Notes: generated from the sequence alone by a model not told the origin. A stretch of 64,000 bases of DNA from Mesorhizobium sp. M9A.F.Ca.ET.002.03.1.2 (GCF_003952365.1 NZ_CP034443.1:5697001-5761000), one strand, 5' to 3'. Numbered from the stretch's first letter, positions 1 through 8,193 are shown. Numbers and translations: made by a program.

Positions 1-717
1 GGTGCCGCCCACCCGGTACATCTGGCGCTCATCGCGCGGCTGGATGCATTGGATCAGCGCGATCTTCGTCTCGCATTTCGAGGGGTCATCGACCAGCATC
101 TTGATCCGCGCCGGCAGCTTGTCATAGCCGAGCAGCTGCGCCGCCTGCCGCGCCGTGCGCTCGTAGCGGCGGTGGAAGGTGTCGACCTGGCCCCAGCGGT
201 TGCGCGACAGATAGCCCTCGGCCACGGGAATCGAGGCATAGCGGATCAGCGTGCCGCCAAAGCCCTCCTCGGCATAGAGATAGGCCGGGCCGTAGCGCAC
301 GACATTGCGCAGGCAGGCCTGCGTCGCCGGCACGAAATTCGAATTGGCGGAGTAACGCAGCGCAAACAGGAAATCGCGCAGCGCTTCCGCCCATTCCTTT
401 TCCTCGTCGGTCTCCTCGTCGTTCATGGCCGCGGTCGACAGCCCGTGCCATTTTTCCGACTGCGGGATGATCAGGCTTTCCAGCCCTGCGGCGAGGCGAT
501 TGGCAGCCGAGTTGATGGTGTTGGCGTAGACACGGGCGCCGCGCCGCTCTTGCCGCTCGGCCTGCGAGGCCGCGCCGGCTTGCCGGCCCCAGATGTCGGG
601 CGCGTCGGGATCGCAGAATTCCGACACGGCCTCCCAGACAGCCTCATACTGGCTGCGCTCGGTCTCCAGTTCGGCCTGTCGCGACAGGATATCGTGGGCA
701 CGGGAATCGTTCGTCAT
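1..717 (-). CDS. phage head-tail connector (portal) protein, 3' end cut by window
   Basis: The reading frame starts at an ATG whose first base is 717 and runs open for 239 codons to the window edge, so the C-terminus is missing. The protein begins MTNDSRAHDILSRQAELETE and contains NTINSAANRLAAGLESLIIP and WHGLST, typical of podovirus head-to-tail connecting proteins (PF12236-like). In that family the protein forms the dodecameric ring at the capsid vertex through which DNA passes; full-length members exceed 500 residues. It lies on the same strand as the terminase and Gp13-like genes at 1.8-5.3 kb and closes the preserved packaging/head block. The family call is from motif recognition. Whether the gene is intact cannot be judged from this window. 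Confidence 0.75.
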   Translation of the reverse strand, partial: MTNDSRAHDILSRQAELETERSQYEAVWEAVSEFCDPDAPDIWGRQAGAASQAERQERRGARVYANTINSAANRLAAGLESLIIPQSEKWHGLSTAAMNDEETDEEKEWAEALRDFLFALRYSANSNFVPATQACLRNVVRYGPAYLYAEEGFGGTLIRYASIPVAEGYLSRNRWGQVDTFHRRYERTARQAAQLLGYDKLPARIKMLVDDPSKCETKIALIQCIQPRDERQMYRVGGT

Positions 718-835
718 GGCATTCTTTCTCAGGTGGTGTCGCCTGTTCGAAGCCCAGATATTGTCAAGGCCAGGTCGAATTTTGTTCGCTTTTGCAATGT
801 TCAACGGGGGCGCGGCGGGCCTTAAGGAGATCGAT

Positions 836-1465
836 GTGACAATGACGGAAAGCCTGCCCGGTGCCTTGAAGAGACGCAGCAAACAGGCTGCAAAGCGATT
901 GCTCGGCTACGACTCCCGCAACTGGCTGCGCATCAGGCAGATCGAGGCGTTCACCGCGTTTCTTGAAGCGGACGGCCGCAAATCTTCGCCTGTGATCGAG
1001 GTTTCGCCCGGCTGGAACCGCTATTGGAAGACGATGTGCCCCGACTACACGTCGGTCGATTACCCCGAATTCGACATCTGCAAGGACCGCACCGAGAGGC
1101 AATATGCGATCGTGATCGCCGACCAGGTGCTGGAGCATGTGCAGCGGCCGCTGGCCGCGGCCGAGAATATCCACGCCATGACCAGGCCGGGCGGCTGGGC
1201 GATGGTGGCGACGCCGTTCCTGTTTCGGGTGCATGCCAGGCCGCACGATTACAACCGCTGGACTCCCGCCGGCCTGAAGCAGCTGCTGGTCGAAGGCGGC
1301 TTTCCGGAAACTGGCATAGAGGTGTTCAGCTGGGGCAACAAAGCCTGCGCAAAAGCCCATATCGGCGGGCCGGTGCGCTCCTACGGCATGTGGCGCGACC
1401 TCAGCAATGACGAGGAATACCCGCTGATGGTCTGGGGGTTCGCGCGGAAGGCGGTGAGTGGTTGA
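836..1465 (+). CDS. class I SAM-dependent methyltransferase
   Basis: A 209-residue protein with a compact methyltransferase fold of the Methyltransf_11 type: VIEVSPGW stands at the SAM-binding strand, DYPEFDI at the acidic strand, and ADQVLEHVQRPL followed by TRPGGWAMVATPF are the usual motifs IV and V. The GTG at 836 is preferred because AAGGAG sits six bases upstream; an in-frame ATG at 842 is the alternative. It is transcribed against the surrounding phage genes, between the portal gene and a repeat-rich block, so it is either a cargo (moron) gene or a later insertion. The HDYNRWTP motif resembles methyltransferases of surface-polysaccharide clusters, but the substrate cannot be predicted. 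Confidence 0.8.
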   Translation: MTMTESLPGALKRRSKQAAKRLLGYDSRNWLRIRQIEAFTAFLEADGRKSSPVIEVSPGWNRYWKTMCPDYTSVDYPEFDICKDRTERQYAIVIADQVLEHVQRPLAAAENIHAMTRPGGWAMVATPFLFRVHARPHDYNRWTPAGLKQLLVEGGFPETGIEVFSWGNKACAKAHIGGPVRSYGMWRDLSNDEEYPLMVWGFARKAVSG

Positions 1466-1472
1466 GAGCTTA

Positions 1473-1711
1473 ATCTCCCCCTTGTGGGAAGGGCAATCGC
1501 ATATGACCGCGCCAGCCCCCTCTCCGGCCGCTGCGCGGCCACCTCTCCCCCATTCCATGGGGGCGAGGAACGCCAACCGCCGAGGTCGCGGCCTTGGAAG
1601 CCTGGGTTCCTCGCCCCCACAAAGTGGGGGAGAGGTGGCTCGGCGAAGCCGAGACGGAGAGGGGGAGCGCCATATGCGATTGCCCTGCCCTTGTGGGGGA
1701 GATTGGCAGCT
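1473..1711. repeat. composite palindromic intergenic repeat (family B, RIME-like)
   Basis: Two opposed arms of a common hairpin repeat: one contains GGCCGCTGCGCGGCC next to cctctcccc, the other ggggagaggtggc and CGGCTTCGCCG-type arms. Outer arms at about 1480-1506 and 1668-1700 (gggcaatcgcatat against atatgcgattgccc) are also inverted. The block contains no gene. Related elements recur at 4.0, 7.1, 44.6, 45.8 and 61.0 kb. RIME-like is an inference from rhizobial intergenic mosaic elements. Confidence 0.8.
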
Positions 1712-1807
1712 TCACCCGCCCCGCCTCTTCACCAGCCGCGCCAGCCGCCGCCAGGTCCACCAGGGCCAACCGCCCCGGTTCCCGAACACCCGTTTCATCG
1801 CGCCCAT
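1712..1807 (-). CDS. very small basic protein of the prophage block
   Basis: Thirty-one codons: ATG at 1807, one base after the stop of the upstream small phage gene. The peptide is Trp- and Arg-rich (GGWPWWTWRRLARLVKRRGG) and runs to a TGA at the very edge of the palindromic repeat. Tight spacing to its neighbour suggests translational coupling, and the composition is that of a small phage protein. The repeat may have cut off its natural 3' end. No family is recognised, and the call rests on context and composition only. Confidence 0.4.
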   Translation of the reverse strand: MGAMKRVFGNRGGWPWWTWRRLARLVKRRGG

Positions 1808-1808
1808 C

Positions 1809-2003
1809 TCATACCCCCAAAAGCACGCGGCGCTGGCCGGTGAGCTCGCTGGGCGCGAGATCGGTCTTGACGGTGCTCAGCGTGCCCTGGCGCTGTTCGA
1901 GCTCAGCCCTGAGCGCTGCTTCGCGCGCCTGCACGTCCTTGTCGGCAATGGTCGGTGTCGGCGGCAGCGGCTTCAAGGCGGGTGGTTTTTGAAAAAGGCA
2001 CAT
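1809..2003 (-). CDS. small phage structural-region protein (MCLF type)
   Basis: Sixty-four residues starting MCLFQKPPALKPLPPTPTIA, then an Ala/Glu/Gln-rich helix and a C-terminus ELTGQRRVLLGV. Short proteins with an MC-start, a proline-rich stretch and a ...RRxLLG tail commonly sit beside the connector gene in podovirus-like prophages of rhizobia, which is the basis of the call. Its start lies inside the 3' end of the Gp13-like gene, in another frame. No biochemical role is known to me. Confidence 0.55.
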   Translation of the reverse strand: MCLFQKPPALKPLPPTPTIADKDVQAREAALRAELEQRQGTLSTVKTDLAPSELTGQRRVLLGV

Positions 2004-2472
2004 GGTTCCAGCTTTCTCTTGTCCAGTCGAAAAGGATGAAGGTTTCGCCGTTCTTGCCATATTCAGGCAAACGGCAGCGTTGCGTCGCGCCAAGCCGGGC
2101 AAGCCAGCGCAGCGCCAGTTGGTTCTCGGCCAGCGCCCGGGCCTCGACCCGGAAAGCACCGCGCGCGGCAACTTGCGGGCCAAGCACAGCGTGAAAGAAC
2201 TGCGTAATCCCAGGCACGCAACGCCGCATGCGGCGCGTGCCCCAGCTCCAGGCGATCCACAGCCCGCTCCGCTGCTCGGCGGCGCCGAAGCCGGCCTCCG
2301 GATTGCCGTCGAGCTCGGCGACATAGGCAAACCCCTGCAGCGCGGTGAGCGCCAGCAGCGCCGGCGACCAGTTGTCCAGCTGACACTCGATCTCGGTCTT
2401 GTCCTCAGGGCGTAGATTGGCGGCGATGTAGGAGAGGTCGCGCAGCGTGGCGGGGATGATGCGGTGGGTCAT
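1903..2472 (-). CDS. phage Gp13-like / GNAT-type protein
   Basis: A 189-residue protein whose first ~145 residues resemble the T7 Gp13-like family (a GNAT-like fold used in virion assembly): IIPATLRDLSYIAANLRPED, then WSWGTRRMRR and ALAENQLALRWLARLGA, which matches the GNAT helix following the acetyl-CoA loop. The natural product probably ends near FILFDWTRESW; the remaining ~40 residues overlap the next gene by 101 bases and look like low-complexity read-through, so the 3' end may be shifted. It lies between terL and the connector gene on the same strand, the usual head-gene order. Confidence 0.65.
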   Translation of the reverse strand: MTHRIIPATLRDLSYIAANLRPEDKTEIECQLDNWSPALLALTALQGFAYVAELDGNPEAGFGAAEQRSGLWIAWSWGTRRMRRCVPGITQFFHAVLGPQVAARGAFRVEARALAENQLALRWLARLGATQRCRLPEYGKNGETFILFDWTRESWNHVPFSKTTRLEAAAADTDHCRQGRAGARSSAQG

Positions 2473-2619
2473 GAGGAGGCCATGGGCAGCGCTGGCCTTT
2501 CCGGTCGAGCAGGCGGGCGGTCAAGCAGAAGGGCTACATTGGGCCGCCTCACGGTTGCTGACACCGGCGCCCCGCCGCGCTCGGCGGCGGGGGCAGTTGG
2601 CCTTCAAGCCCGCGGCTGG

Positions 2620-3090
2620 CTATTGCGTCTTTGAAGGATCGTCCGCCGGATTGACATACTTGAGGCCCCACGGGCCATTGGTGGTGATTTGAACGACGGT
2701 CTCCTCGTCGAAGTAAACGAAATGCGCCGTGCCGGGCGGCAGCGCGAAGAAACTGCCCGCAGGCAGTGCCTTGGCGGCGCTCCGATCGGCGGTTTCGCCC
2801 ATTCCAAGATTAGTAGTCCCTGATATGACTGTGACCACCTCATCCGCAGGATGGGTATGCGGTGGGATCGCATACCCAGACGGCACTTTGAGCCGAAGGG
2901 CAAACAAACCTTCCTTGGTGGGATCGCCGAACAAAACCGCCGCTTCTGCTCCGGCAGGAAGCACTTTGGGGGCCGGAGCCCATTTAACATCATTGGGAGC
3001 GACCATTGTGTGCGCATCCTCTGCCAAGGCAAAGGAAGCGATTCCGCAGAATCCGATGCAGCCGATTGCAAATATCGATGCGATTTTCAT
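2620..3090 (-). CDS. secreted cupin-domain protein
   Basis: A 156-residue protein with a clear signal peptide (MKIASIFAIGCIGFCGIASF, cleaved near ALA-ED) and one cupin barrel. The metal-binding motif 1 is IPPHTHPADEVVTVISG (His-His-Glu), and motif 2 is PPGTAHFVYFD with the fourth His. A mononuclear metal is therefore expected in a periplasmic protein; the substrate is unknown. Its nearest relatives are small exported cupins sometimes annotated as ChrR-like or DUF4437-like. It interrupts the phage gene order between terL and the Gp13-like gene, on the same strand, and is not a phage structural protein, so it was either inserted or carried as cargo. Confidence 0.8.
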   Translation of the reverse strand: MKIASIFAIGCIGFCGIASFALAEDAHTMVAPNDVKWAPAPKVLPAGAEAAVLFGDPTKEGLFALRLKVPSGYAIPPHTHPADEVVTVISGTTNLGMGETADRSAAKALPAGSFFALPPGTAHFVYFDEETVVQITTNGPWGLKYVNPADDPSKTQ

Positions 3091-4019
3091 GATAACCTCC
3101 CTGTGTCGCCGGGCGCTTCACCCCGGTTGCACGCTGGGGCAGGCCCGCGAAACTTTCAGAATAAGTCCGCGACCACGTCCAAGCAAGCGCCCCTCTACGT
3201 CCGCAATGGGTCCGAACTCGGTCGGTCGGAGTGATTGGGTTTGCCCTCTTCACCGAAACGCCCCCAGCGGATCGCTCTGCCCCGGCCTCCGCCTTGCCGT
3301 CCGAAACTCCGCCGGATCGACCACGGCTTCCCTCAGCATCATCACGCCATAGCGTGTCGCGGCCATCAGATCGTCGCGCAGCTTCACCACCTGGCCGTCC
3401 TTGCGGTGGTAGAGGCGGAACTCCTCGAACCAGGGCAGAAGCGTCGAAAACACCTTGAAGCGGCCTGATTGCATGCGGTCGAGCATCTCCATCAGCCCGG
3501 CCTCGACCGACACGGAGCCGTCAGCGAACTGCGCGTGGCGGGCCAGCATGTTCAGCCCATGCGCCGCATATTGCCGGGCCAGTGCTACGCCCGCGCCTTC
3601 CAGCGTCTCGCGGCGGCCGTCGCGCGGCCAGGCCCAGGGCAGCCACTCGCCCCACGGTTTGAGCGTCAGCGCCTGCATGGCCGGCGTCTGCTGCGAGGCG
3701 CGGCAGGCTTTGGCGAGATAGACGACATCGGACTCGGTATCCCAGGCGAGCTCGACCGCGGCCGACGGATGGTCCCAGCCGAAATCGAGCGCGCCGAGCC
3801 TGGGCCAATAGCGCGGCAGGCGAAATGGCTCGCAGGCGATCAGTTCCTCGGCAATCGGAAAGATGCGGCCGGAGCCGAGCACCGGAATGCCCTTGGCCCG
3901 CGCCTCGCGCTCATGCGCGGGATAGGCGGCAGCGATCGCCGCGCGCTGCTCAGGCGTGTAGTGCTCGGCATCGTCGATGGTCATGAAGGTGACGTGGCGG
4001 GTCATGGCATTGCCTTTGG

Positions 4020-4222
4020 AGAGCTTGAGTTCCTCGCCCCCATTCTTGATGGGGGAGAGGTGGCTCGGCGAAGCCGAGACGGAGAGGGGGAATGGCGCAG
4101 ACGTAGCCAGACGAAGCGAATCCCACCTTGTTGAGCTGGCACCTTACGAAAGTCCCCTCTCCGGCCGCTTCGCGGCCACCTCTCCCCACTCCGTGGGGCG
4201 AGGAACCCAAGGCCTGAGACGT
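4020..4222. repeat. palindromic repeat (family B) inside terL
   Basis: The two arms ggggagaggtggctcggc...cggagaggggg and cctctccggccgcttcgcggcc...ctccccac face each other, flanked by gaggaac and cttgagttcctcgccc boundary motifs. The same element occurs at 1.5, 7.1 and 61.0 kb. Here it lies within a protein-coding gene, not in an intergenic gap. Confidence 0.85.
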
Positions 4223-4855
4223 CATCACCTCCCCATCCCCTCCACCTCCGCCGCCGACAAGAACAGCAGCACCACCTCCGACATGCCGAGCAGCGGCGTG
4301 AAGGTGACGATGGTGATGCCGCCGGTGGCGTTGGTGCGGGTCAGGCCCTCGGAATAGATGTCGAGCGGCGGTTCCTCGTCGAACCACACGCCGTGCAGCG
4401 TTTCGCCCTGCCATTTCTCGCGGCCCTTCTCAAAACTCTTGAACGACAGCACCGATTCATCGGCCTGGACATCGCCGCCGCCGCCATGGCGCACCACGAC
4501 GCTGTCCAGCCCGTGCGGCGCGCCGCGCCCCATGATGGTGCTGACGATCGCGTCGGCCGGGATCATGCCGGTGCCCCAGGCCGCCGGCTGCTGCGGCGGG
4601 CCGACCAGGATGCGCTGCGGATTGTCGCGCGTGCCCTCGGCGGTGACGCCGGCCGCCCACAGCCGCACGGCCGTGTCGAACACCTTGCCTTGCCACCACT
4701 GGGGATAGCGCCCTGTGAGGTGCATCGCCCATTCGGCACCCCCGGCCCTGGTCTTGCCGAGCTGGTTGCCGGCCATGAACAGCCGCTCGCGATTGGCCGC
4801 GCCCGCCGCATGGAACTCGGCCTGCCTGGGGTAAGGCCGGTAGGCGGCAAGCTGG

Positions 4856-5290
4856 TTAGCGCGCCGCCTCCTGTCCAGTTCCCTGAGCAGGCTCAGATAC
4901 TCGGTCTTTGCCGTCGAGGCCCGGCTTCGTGAGACCCGGCTTGGCGAGGCCGGGTCTTTCGAGACCCGGTCCTTCGAGGTCCGGTCTTTCGAGAAATGGC
5001 CGCAGGACGGCTTCGAGGCCGCGGATGCGCTGCCTGATTTCGTCATCGCTCAATGCTTCCAGGCTGTTGATGTTGAGATGCAGGTCCTTTGGCAGAACCG
5101 AAAGCACGATCTTCAGATACTGGTCGGGCTTGTCCGCCCGCACCTCGGCGATGACGCCGGCGCCATGCGCGCGGAAATCGGCGCGGATCGCTTCCAGAAA
5201 ACCATCGGCCAGCGTCTTTTTCGCCCGCTTCGACCGGCCGGAGGGCCGGGGTTCCGCCACATCAGGCGCGTCGAAAGAATCCTCGGCCAT
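4856..5290 (-). CDS. terminase small-subunit-like phage protein
   Basis: A 144-residue protein placed directly upstream of terL. The core KRAKKTLADGFLEAIRADFR...GVIAEVRADKPDQYLKIVLSVLPKDL is characteristic of small helical proteins encoded before terminase in podovirus-like prophages, where the subunit recognises phage DNA. After residue ~108 it becomes a five-residue repeat (LERPG, LAKPG, LTKPG) produced by a 15-bp tandem repeat. It overlaps the annotated start of terL by 191 bases. TerS function is inferred from position and general sequence character; no DNA-binding motif is certain. Confidence 0.6.
   Translation of the reverse strand: MAEDSFDAPDVAEPRPSGRSKRAKKTLADGFLEAIRADFRAHGAGVIAEVRADKPDQYLKIVLSVLPKDLHLNINSLEALSDDEIRQRIRGLEAVLRPFLERPDLEGPGLERPGLAKPGLTKPGLDGKDRVSEPAQGTGQEAAR
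4916..4992 (+). repeat. 15-bp tandem repeat in overlapping terS/terL frames
   Basis: About five imperfect 15-bp units of the form gagacccggtctttc. On the minus strand they read as L-x-x-P-G units in the terS-like protein and as SKDRx/SRSRx units in the N-terminal extension of terL. Confidence 0.75.
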
Positions 5291-5293
5291 GCC

Positions 5294-5716
5294 CTACCCC
5301 GCCGTCCCGGCAAGCGCCGCGATCTCGGGCTTCGCCGTTTTCTTGACTGCCCGCGTCGGCCTCTTGCGAGGCTTCGCCCGCTTGCCGGGCTTCGCACGCG
5401 CCGGCTTTGGCTTCCGCGGCCGGCTTGCCGTTTTCGCCTCGGCCGTCGTGCCGCACTTCGCCGGGCCGGCATCGGGCAGGGCTTTGAGCGCCGCCCGGAC
5501 GATACGCACGCCATCGGCGCCGGCGCCCGCCAAGGGAAAGCCGAAGCCGCCGGCCGCATCGACGGCACCGCCCCGCACCATGCCGATCCGCACGCCGGGT
5601 GGAACTGCTTCGATACGGCGTGCCTGCAATTGCGGCACACTCTCGAACAAGCTGATGGCGCTGACGACCTCGCGGCCGTCATCGTCGATGATGATGGTGG
5701 CGTAACGGCTGGACAT
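5294..5716 (-). CDS. phage-block protein with Lys/Arg-rich tail, function unknown
   Basis: A 140-residue protein: an N-terminal ordered part (MSSRYATIIIDDDGREVVSA ... FESVPQLQARRIEAVPPGVR) and a C-terminal 50-residue tail dense in Lys, Arg, Pro and Ala (PRKPKPARAKPGKRAKPRKR). Such tails bind nucleic acid non-specifically. It ends four bases before the start of the terS-like gene and belongs to the same transcript. The family is not recognised. ATG 5716 is chosen because the upstream frame runs through palindromic repeats. Confidence 0.6.
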   Translation of the reverse strand: MSSRYATIIIDDDGREVVSAISLFESVPQLQARRIEAVPPGVRIGMVRGGAVDAAGGFGFPLAGAGADGVRIVRAALKALPDAGPAKCGTTAEAKTASRPRKPKPARAKPGKRAKPRKRPTRAVKKTAKPEIAALAGTAG

Positions 5717-5823
5717 GGGGGATTCTCTTGGCAACCGACATGGTCGCGCGTTGCGGAATGGGTGGTGAGACTCTGTGATGACGGGTGACTTAACCTGACG
5801 ATCGGCAGGCCGCGTTCCTTCGC

Positions 5824-5985
5824 GCCCCCCTCTGTCCTGCCGGACATCTCCCCCACTTGGGGGGAGATTGGCGGTTCGAGCGCTGTCCCTATTCCTGCGA
5901 TGCTGGTGATTGGCGAAAGCCGAGGTGACATCCGATCTCCCTCCTTGTGGGGGAGATGTCCGGCAGGACAGAGGGGGGCGCTGTC
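5824..5985. repeat. facing pair of family A palindromic repeats
   Basis: The element reads cgcccccctctgtcctgccg ... acatctcccccac and recurs inverted at 5936-5985 as ggggagatgtccggcaggac. Identical pairs occur at 40.4, 58.3 and 63.6 kb, with a single copy at 54.9 kb. Together with the terminator and leader it fills the 540-base gap between 5716 and 6257. Confidence 0.85.
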
Positions 5986-6022
5986 CCGCCAACATTCAAT
6001 CCAGGCAAGCGAAGATGGTCCG

Positions 6023-6052
6023 AAAATAAAAAACCCGCCTCGGCGGGCGGGT
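6023..6052 (-). terminator. rho-independent terminator, minus strand
   Basis: On the minus strand the stem ACCCGCC/GGCGGGT with a six-base loop is followed by a T-rich run (a's at 6023-6033 on the plus strand). It would stop minus-strand transcription arriving from the right and insulate the phage genes. No minus-strand gene is evident immediately upstream. Confidence 0.7.
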
Positions 6053-6256
6053 CGTTGGCGCAAATCAGCACCATGCCCAAATCTATAGCATAGCTGCCGT
6101 CACGAAGTCAAGGGCGAAGTTGCCGATTCCAAGAAAAAATTCCTAACCCGGTGAACGAGCAACCGACATCGGGTGATCTGCCGGCATCATCCACGCAACT
6201 GTCCGGATCGGAACCGGCGCTCGCGCGTTTGCAGTTTAGCCAATGGGAGCAAAGCC

Positions 6257-6562
6257 ATGAATGTCGCCAATCTGCAACTTGAGGGCCTGCTGATGGCCGT
6301 CGCATCGATCAATCAGGTTCTTGTCCGCAAGGGCGTGCTTTCGGTCGAGGAAATAGACATCGCCTTGCGCCGGGCCGAAGCCAGCGAGACCAGCGAGGAA
6401 CGGTCCGAAGGCATGTCGGCGTCGAGCCGCGATGCCGTCAACTTCCCGATCCGGCTGCTGGAACTGGCCAATCAGTGTCAGCCGGAGGCGGACATGCCGT
6501 CGTTCTCGAAGCTGGCGCGCATGGTCGGCCAGATGAAGGAGCCCTACAACGATCAGATGTGA
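6257..6562 (+). CDS. conserved small protein, function unknown
   Basis: A 101-residue protein, mostly helical and acidic, starting MNVANLQLEGLLMAVASINQ and ending ARMVGQMKEPYNDQM. ATG 6257 follows a GGGAG six bases upstream. The first half (QVLVRKGVLSVEEIDIALRRAE) looks like a two-helix dimer segment. No domain is recognised. A decayed paralog of its C-terminal 22 residues lies at 9.93-10.05 kb, so this is a multi-copy family in the genome. Confidence 0.7.
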   Translation: MNVANLQLEGLLMAVASINQVLVRKGVLSVEEIDIALRRAEASETSEERSEGMSASSRDAVNFPIRLLELANQCQPEADMPSFSKLARMVGQMKEPYNDQM

Positions 6563-6598
6563 CGCCCTCCCACGTCAAAGATGGACCGCGGGTTCAGG

Positions 6599-7015
6599 TC
6601 AGCTTGCAGACCCAAGCTTCAGCGCCAGCACATTGCCCGGCCCGTGCACCGCGGCAAACAAGAGCCCGGCGAGGAAAGTAAAATGGTCGATGAAGAAGCC
6701 GAACTCGGCCTGGTTGCCGGCCCAGTGCGACGGCCCGTGGAAGGCGAAGCCCAGGAAGATGACGTAAACGCCGGCGACGAGCGCGGCCGGTGTGAAAAAA
6801 GCGCCGGTCAGGAAGCACAGGACGAGGACGACTTCGAGCAGCGCCGCGCACCAGGCGAGGAACAGCGGGAACGGAAAGCCGGCGGCGGCGATGTAGCCCG
6901 TGGTCGCGCCCATATCCATGAACTTGAAGGCCACCGCCATCAGGAAGACGGCCGCGAAGATCAGCCGGCCAACGAGGATTGCCGCGGTCTGCCACGGTGA
7001 TTGAACGGTTTCCAT
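6599..7015 (-). CDS. DoxX-family membrane protein
   Basis: A 138-residue protein with four hydrophobic segments (LVGRLIFAAVFLMAVAFKF, FPFPLFLAWCAALLEVVLVL, FFTPAALVAGVYVIFLGFAF, FTFLAGLLFAAVHG), the layout of DoxX proteins. ATG 7015 is preferred to upstream starts, which lie inside a repeat, and GGAGGGA stands five bases before it. Family members sit in the inner membrane and are linked to thiol or quinol redox chemistry; the role here is unknown. It is convergent with the 101-residue gene, 36 bases away. Confidence 0.8.
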   Translation of the reverse strand: METVQSPWQTAAILVGRLIFAAVFLMAVAFKFMDMGATTGYIAAAGFPFPLFLAWCAALLEVVLVLCFLTGAFFTPAALVAGVYVIFLGFAFHGPSHWAGNQAEFGFFIDHFTFLAGLLFAAVHGPGNVLALKLGSAS

Positions 7016-7126
7016 GATGTCCCTCCGGAGTTTGCTACGGTTTCGCCCCAAGGACGGGAAAAGCGCGGCGGTTCCGACATCGCCATTCAAATAGTTTTGC
7101 CGGGAGAGAGGCAAGCTTGCAGAACC

Positions 7127-7275
7127 AGGGTTCCTCGCCCCCGCCAAGCGGGGGAGAGGTGGCCGCGCAGCGGCCGGAGAGGGGGACAGCGCCAACGTCG
7201 AAAGTCCCCTCTCCGTTGCGGCTTCGCCGCGCCACCTCTTCCCCCCGCTTCGCGCGGGGCGAGGAACCCAAGCTT
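7127..7275. repeat. palindromic repeat pair (family B)
   Basis: Arms ggttcctcgccc...ggggagaggtggccgcg and cgcgccacctcttcccc...gggcgaggaaccc face each other between doxX and the dioxygenase gene. The repeat ends ten bases from the dioxygenase stop codon and could serve as its transcription end. Confidence 0.85.
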
Positions 7276-7285
7276 GGAACTGCCC

Positions 7286-8032
7286 CTACTCCGCCGCCTG
7301 GTGGCTGATCGGTTCCCGCACCGTGCCGTACTCGCTGCCCCAGCGGTCGGTCATGTCGCAGCGTATGTCCCAGAGCTCCGGAAAGAAGCGATGGCGGGCG
7401 CCGCCTTCCAGCATTTCCACCGGACGGCCCTTCAGGGATTTCGAGCCGAGCCCGATCGAGCGATGGATGAGGTAGAGATGGTTGGCGCGGAACTTCTGGA
7501 ACAGCTCGTCGAATTCGATCAGCGCCTCGGCGACGACATAGCTGTCGCCGTGGTCATACCCGGTATCGTAGACATCCTCGACCGAAAGCCCGCGGCCATC
7601 GAGATAGGACGCCTTGAAGGCCCGCCACAGATCCGGCGGCATGCGCAAGAGCAGCTTGAAGCCCGGCGATTCCTGGCCGCTGCCATTGCCGAGCTGCAGC
7701 CGGATCTGCTGGTATTCCTTGGGCGACATGGTTTCGAGCAGGTCGAGCTGCGCCGTCATCATGCGCATCAGCCGATGCACGCGCCCCATCAGCGTGACGA
7801 CGCGGTGCGTGTTGTGCTGTTCGAGGAAATCGACGACGTCGACCAGCGTGTAGGTGATGAGCTTCATCCACAGCTCCTCGACCTGGTGCACGATCTGGAA
7901 CTGCAGCTCGTCGGCATTGACCATCTCGGCCAGCGGCTTCTGGCAGGCGAGAAGCTTGTCGCATTTGAGGTAGACGCCGTAGTCGCGCATCTCGGGCGCT
8001 TCGATTCGGGCGTAATAGTCCGGCTTGTGCAT
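7286..8032 (-). CDS. kynA: tryptophan 2,3-dioxygenase-like protein
   Basis: A 248-residue protein with the TDO core: YGVYLKCDKLLACQKPL, then DELQFQIVHQVEELWMKLI containing the heme-ligand-region helices, RVHRLMRMMTAQLDLLETMSP, and LGNGSGQESPGFK, the substrate-binding signature. The family opens the indole ring of L-tryptophan with O2 to give N-formylkynurenine, the first step of the kynurenine pathway. ATG 8032 has AAGGAG nine bases upstream. It is somewhat shorter than typical bacterial enzymes (about 270-290). It is divergent from an Lrp-type regulator, 161 bases away, its probable controller. No kynureninase or formamidase gene lies nearby. Confidence 0.85.
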   Translation of the reverse strand: MHKPDYYARIEAPEMRDYGVYLKCDKLLACQKPLAEMVNADELQFQIVHQVEELWMKLITYTLVDVVDFLEQHNTHRVVTLMGRVHRLMRMMTAQLDLLETMSPKEYQQIRLQLGNGSGQESPGFKLLLRMPPDLWRAFKASYLDGRGLSVEDVYDTGYDHGDSYVVAEALIEFDELFQKFRANHLYLIHRSIGLGSKSLKGRPVEMLEGGARHRFFPELWDIRCDMTDRWGSEYGTVREPISHQAAE

Positions 8033-8193
8033 GGCAGCTGCTCCTTGTGCCCGGCCCGTCGGCTCAGGGCATCTGTTCGGTCCGAGCCCGTAATGTAGTC
8101 GCTTTCGGCTTGAACATTGTTCCTTTCTGTTATTCAAATGGCAGGAAAGGAAGGACGAAAGCCCATTCATTAAGCGACTACGGAGAACGTTTT

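Larger units (their letters stand above)
3250..5046 (-). pseudogene. phage terminase large subunit, split by a palindromic repeat
   Basis: Two halves in the same reading frame. The 5' half (4225-5046) holds the packaging ATPase: Walker A MAGNQLGKTR (residues 91-100), Walker B HGVWFDEEP (about 218-226) and motif III TFTPLLG. The 3' half (3250-4005) holds the RNase H-like nuclease: GALDFGWDHPSAAVEL with the first acidic residue and DDLMAATRYGVMM with the last. A family B repeat of roughly 190 bases lies between them and supplies in-frame stops, ending the first half at 4225. The join falls in the loop between LLGMSEVV and RHVTFMTIDD. The 3' half has its own ATG at 4005, so a two-chain enzyme is conceivable, but loss of function is more likely. 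The N-terminal ~45 residues overlap the terS-like gene and are probably not part of the original protein. Confidence 0.8.

Noticed and set aside
4856..5046. Full-length terL starting at 5046 taken at face value
   Set aside because: The first ~45 residues are a repeat reading inside the terS-like gene; family terminases start nearer the TEYLSLLREL segment, so the exact start is left open.
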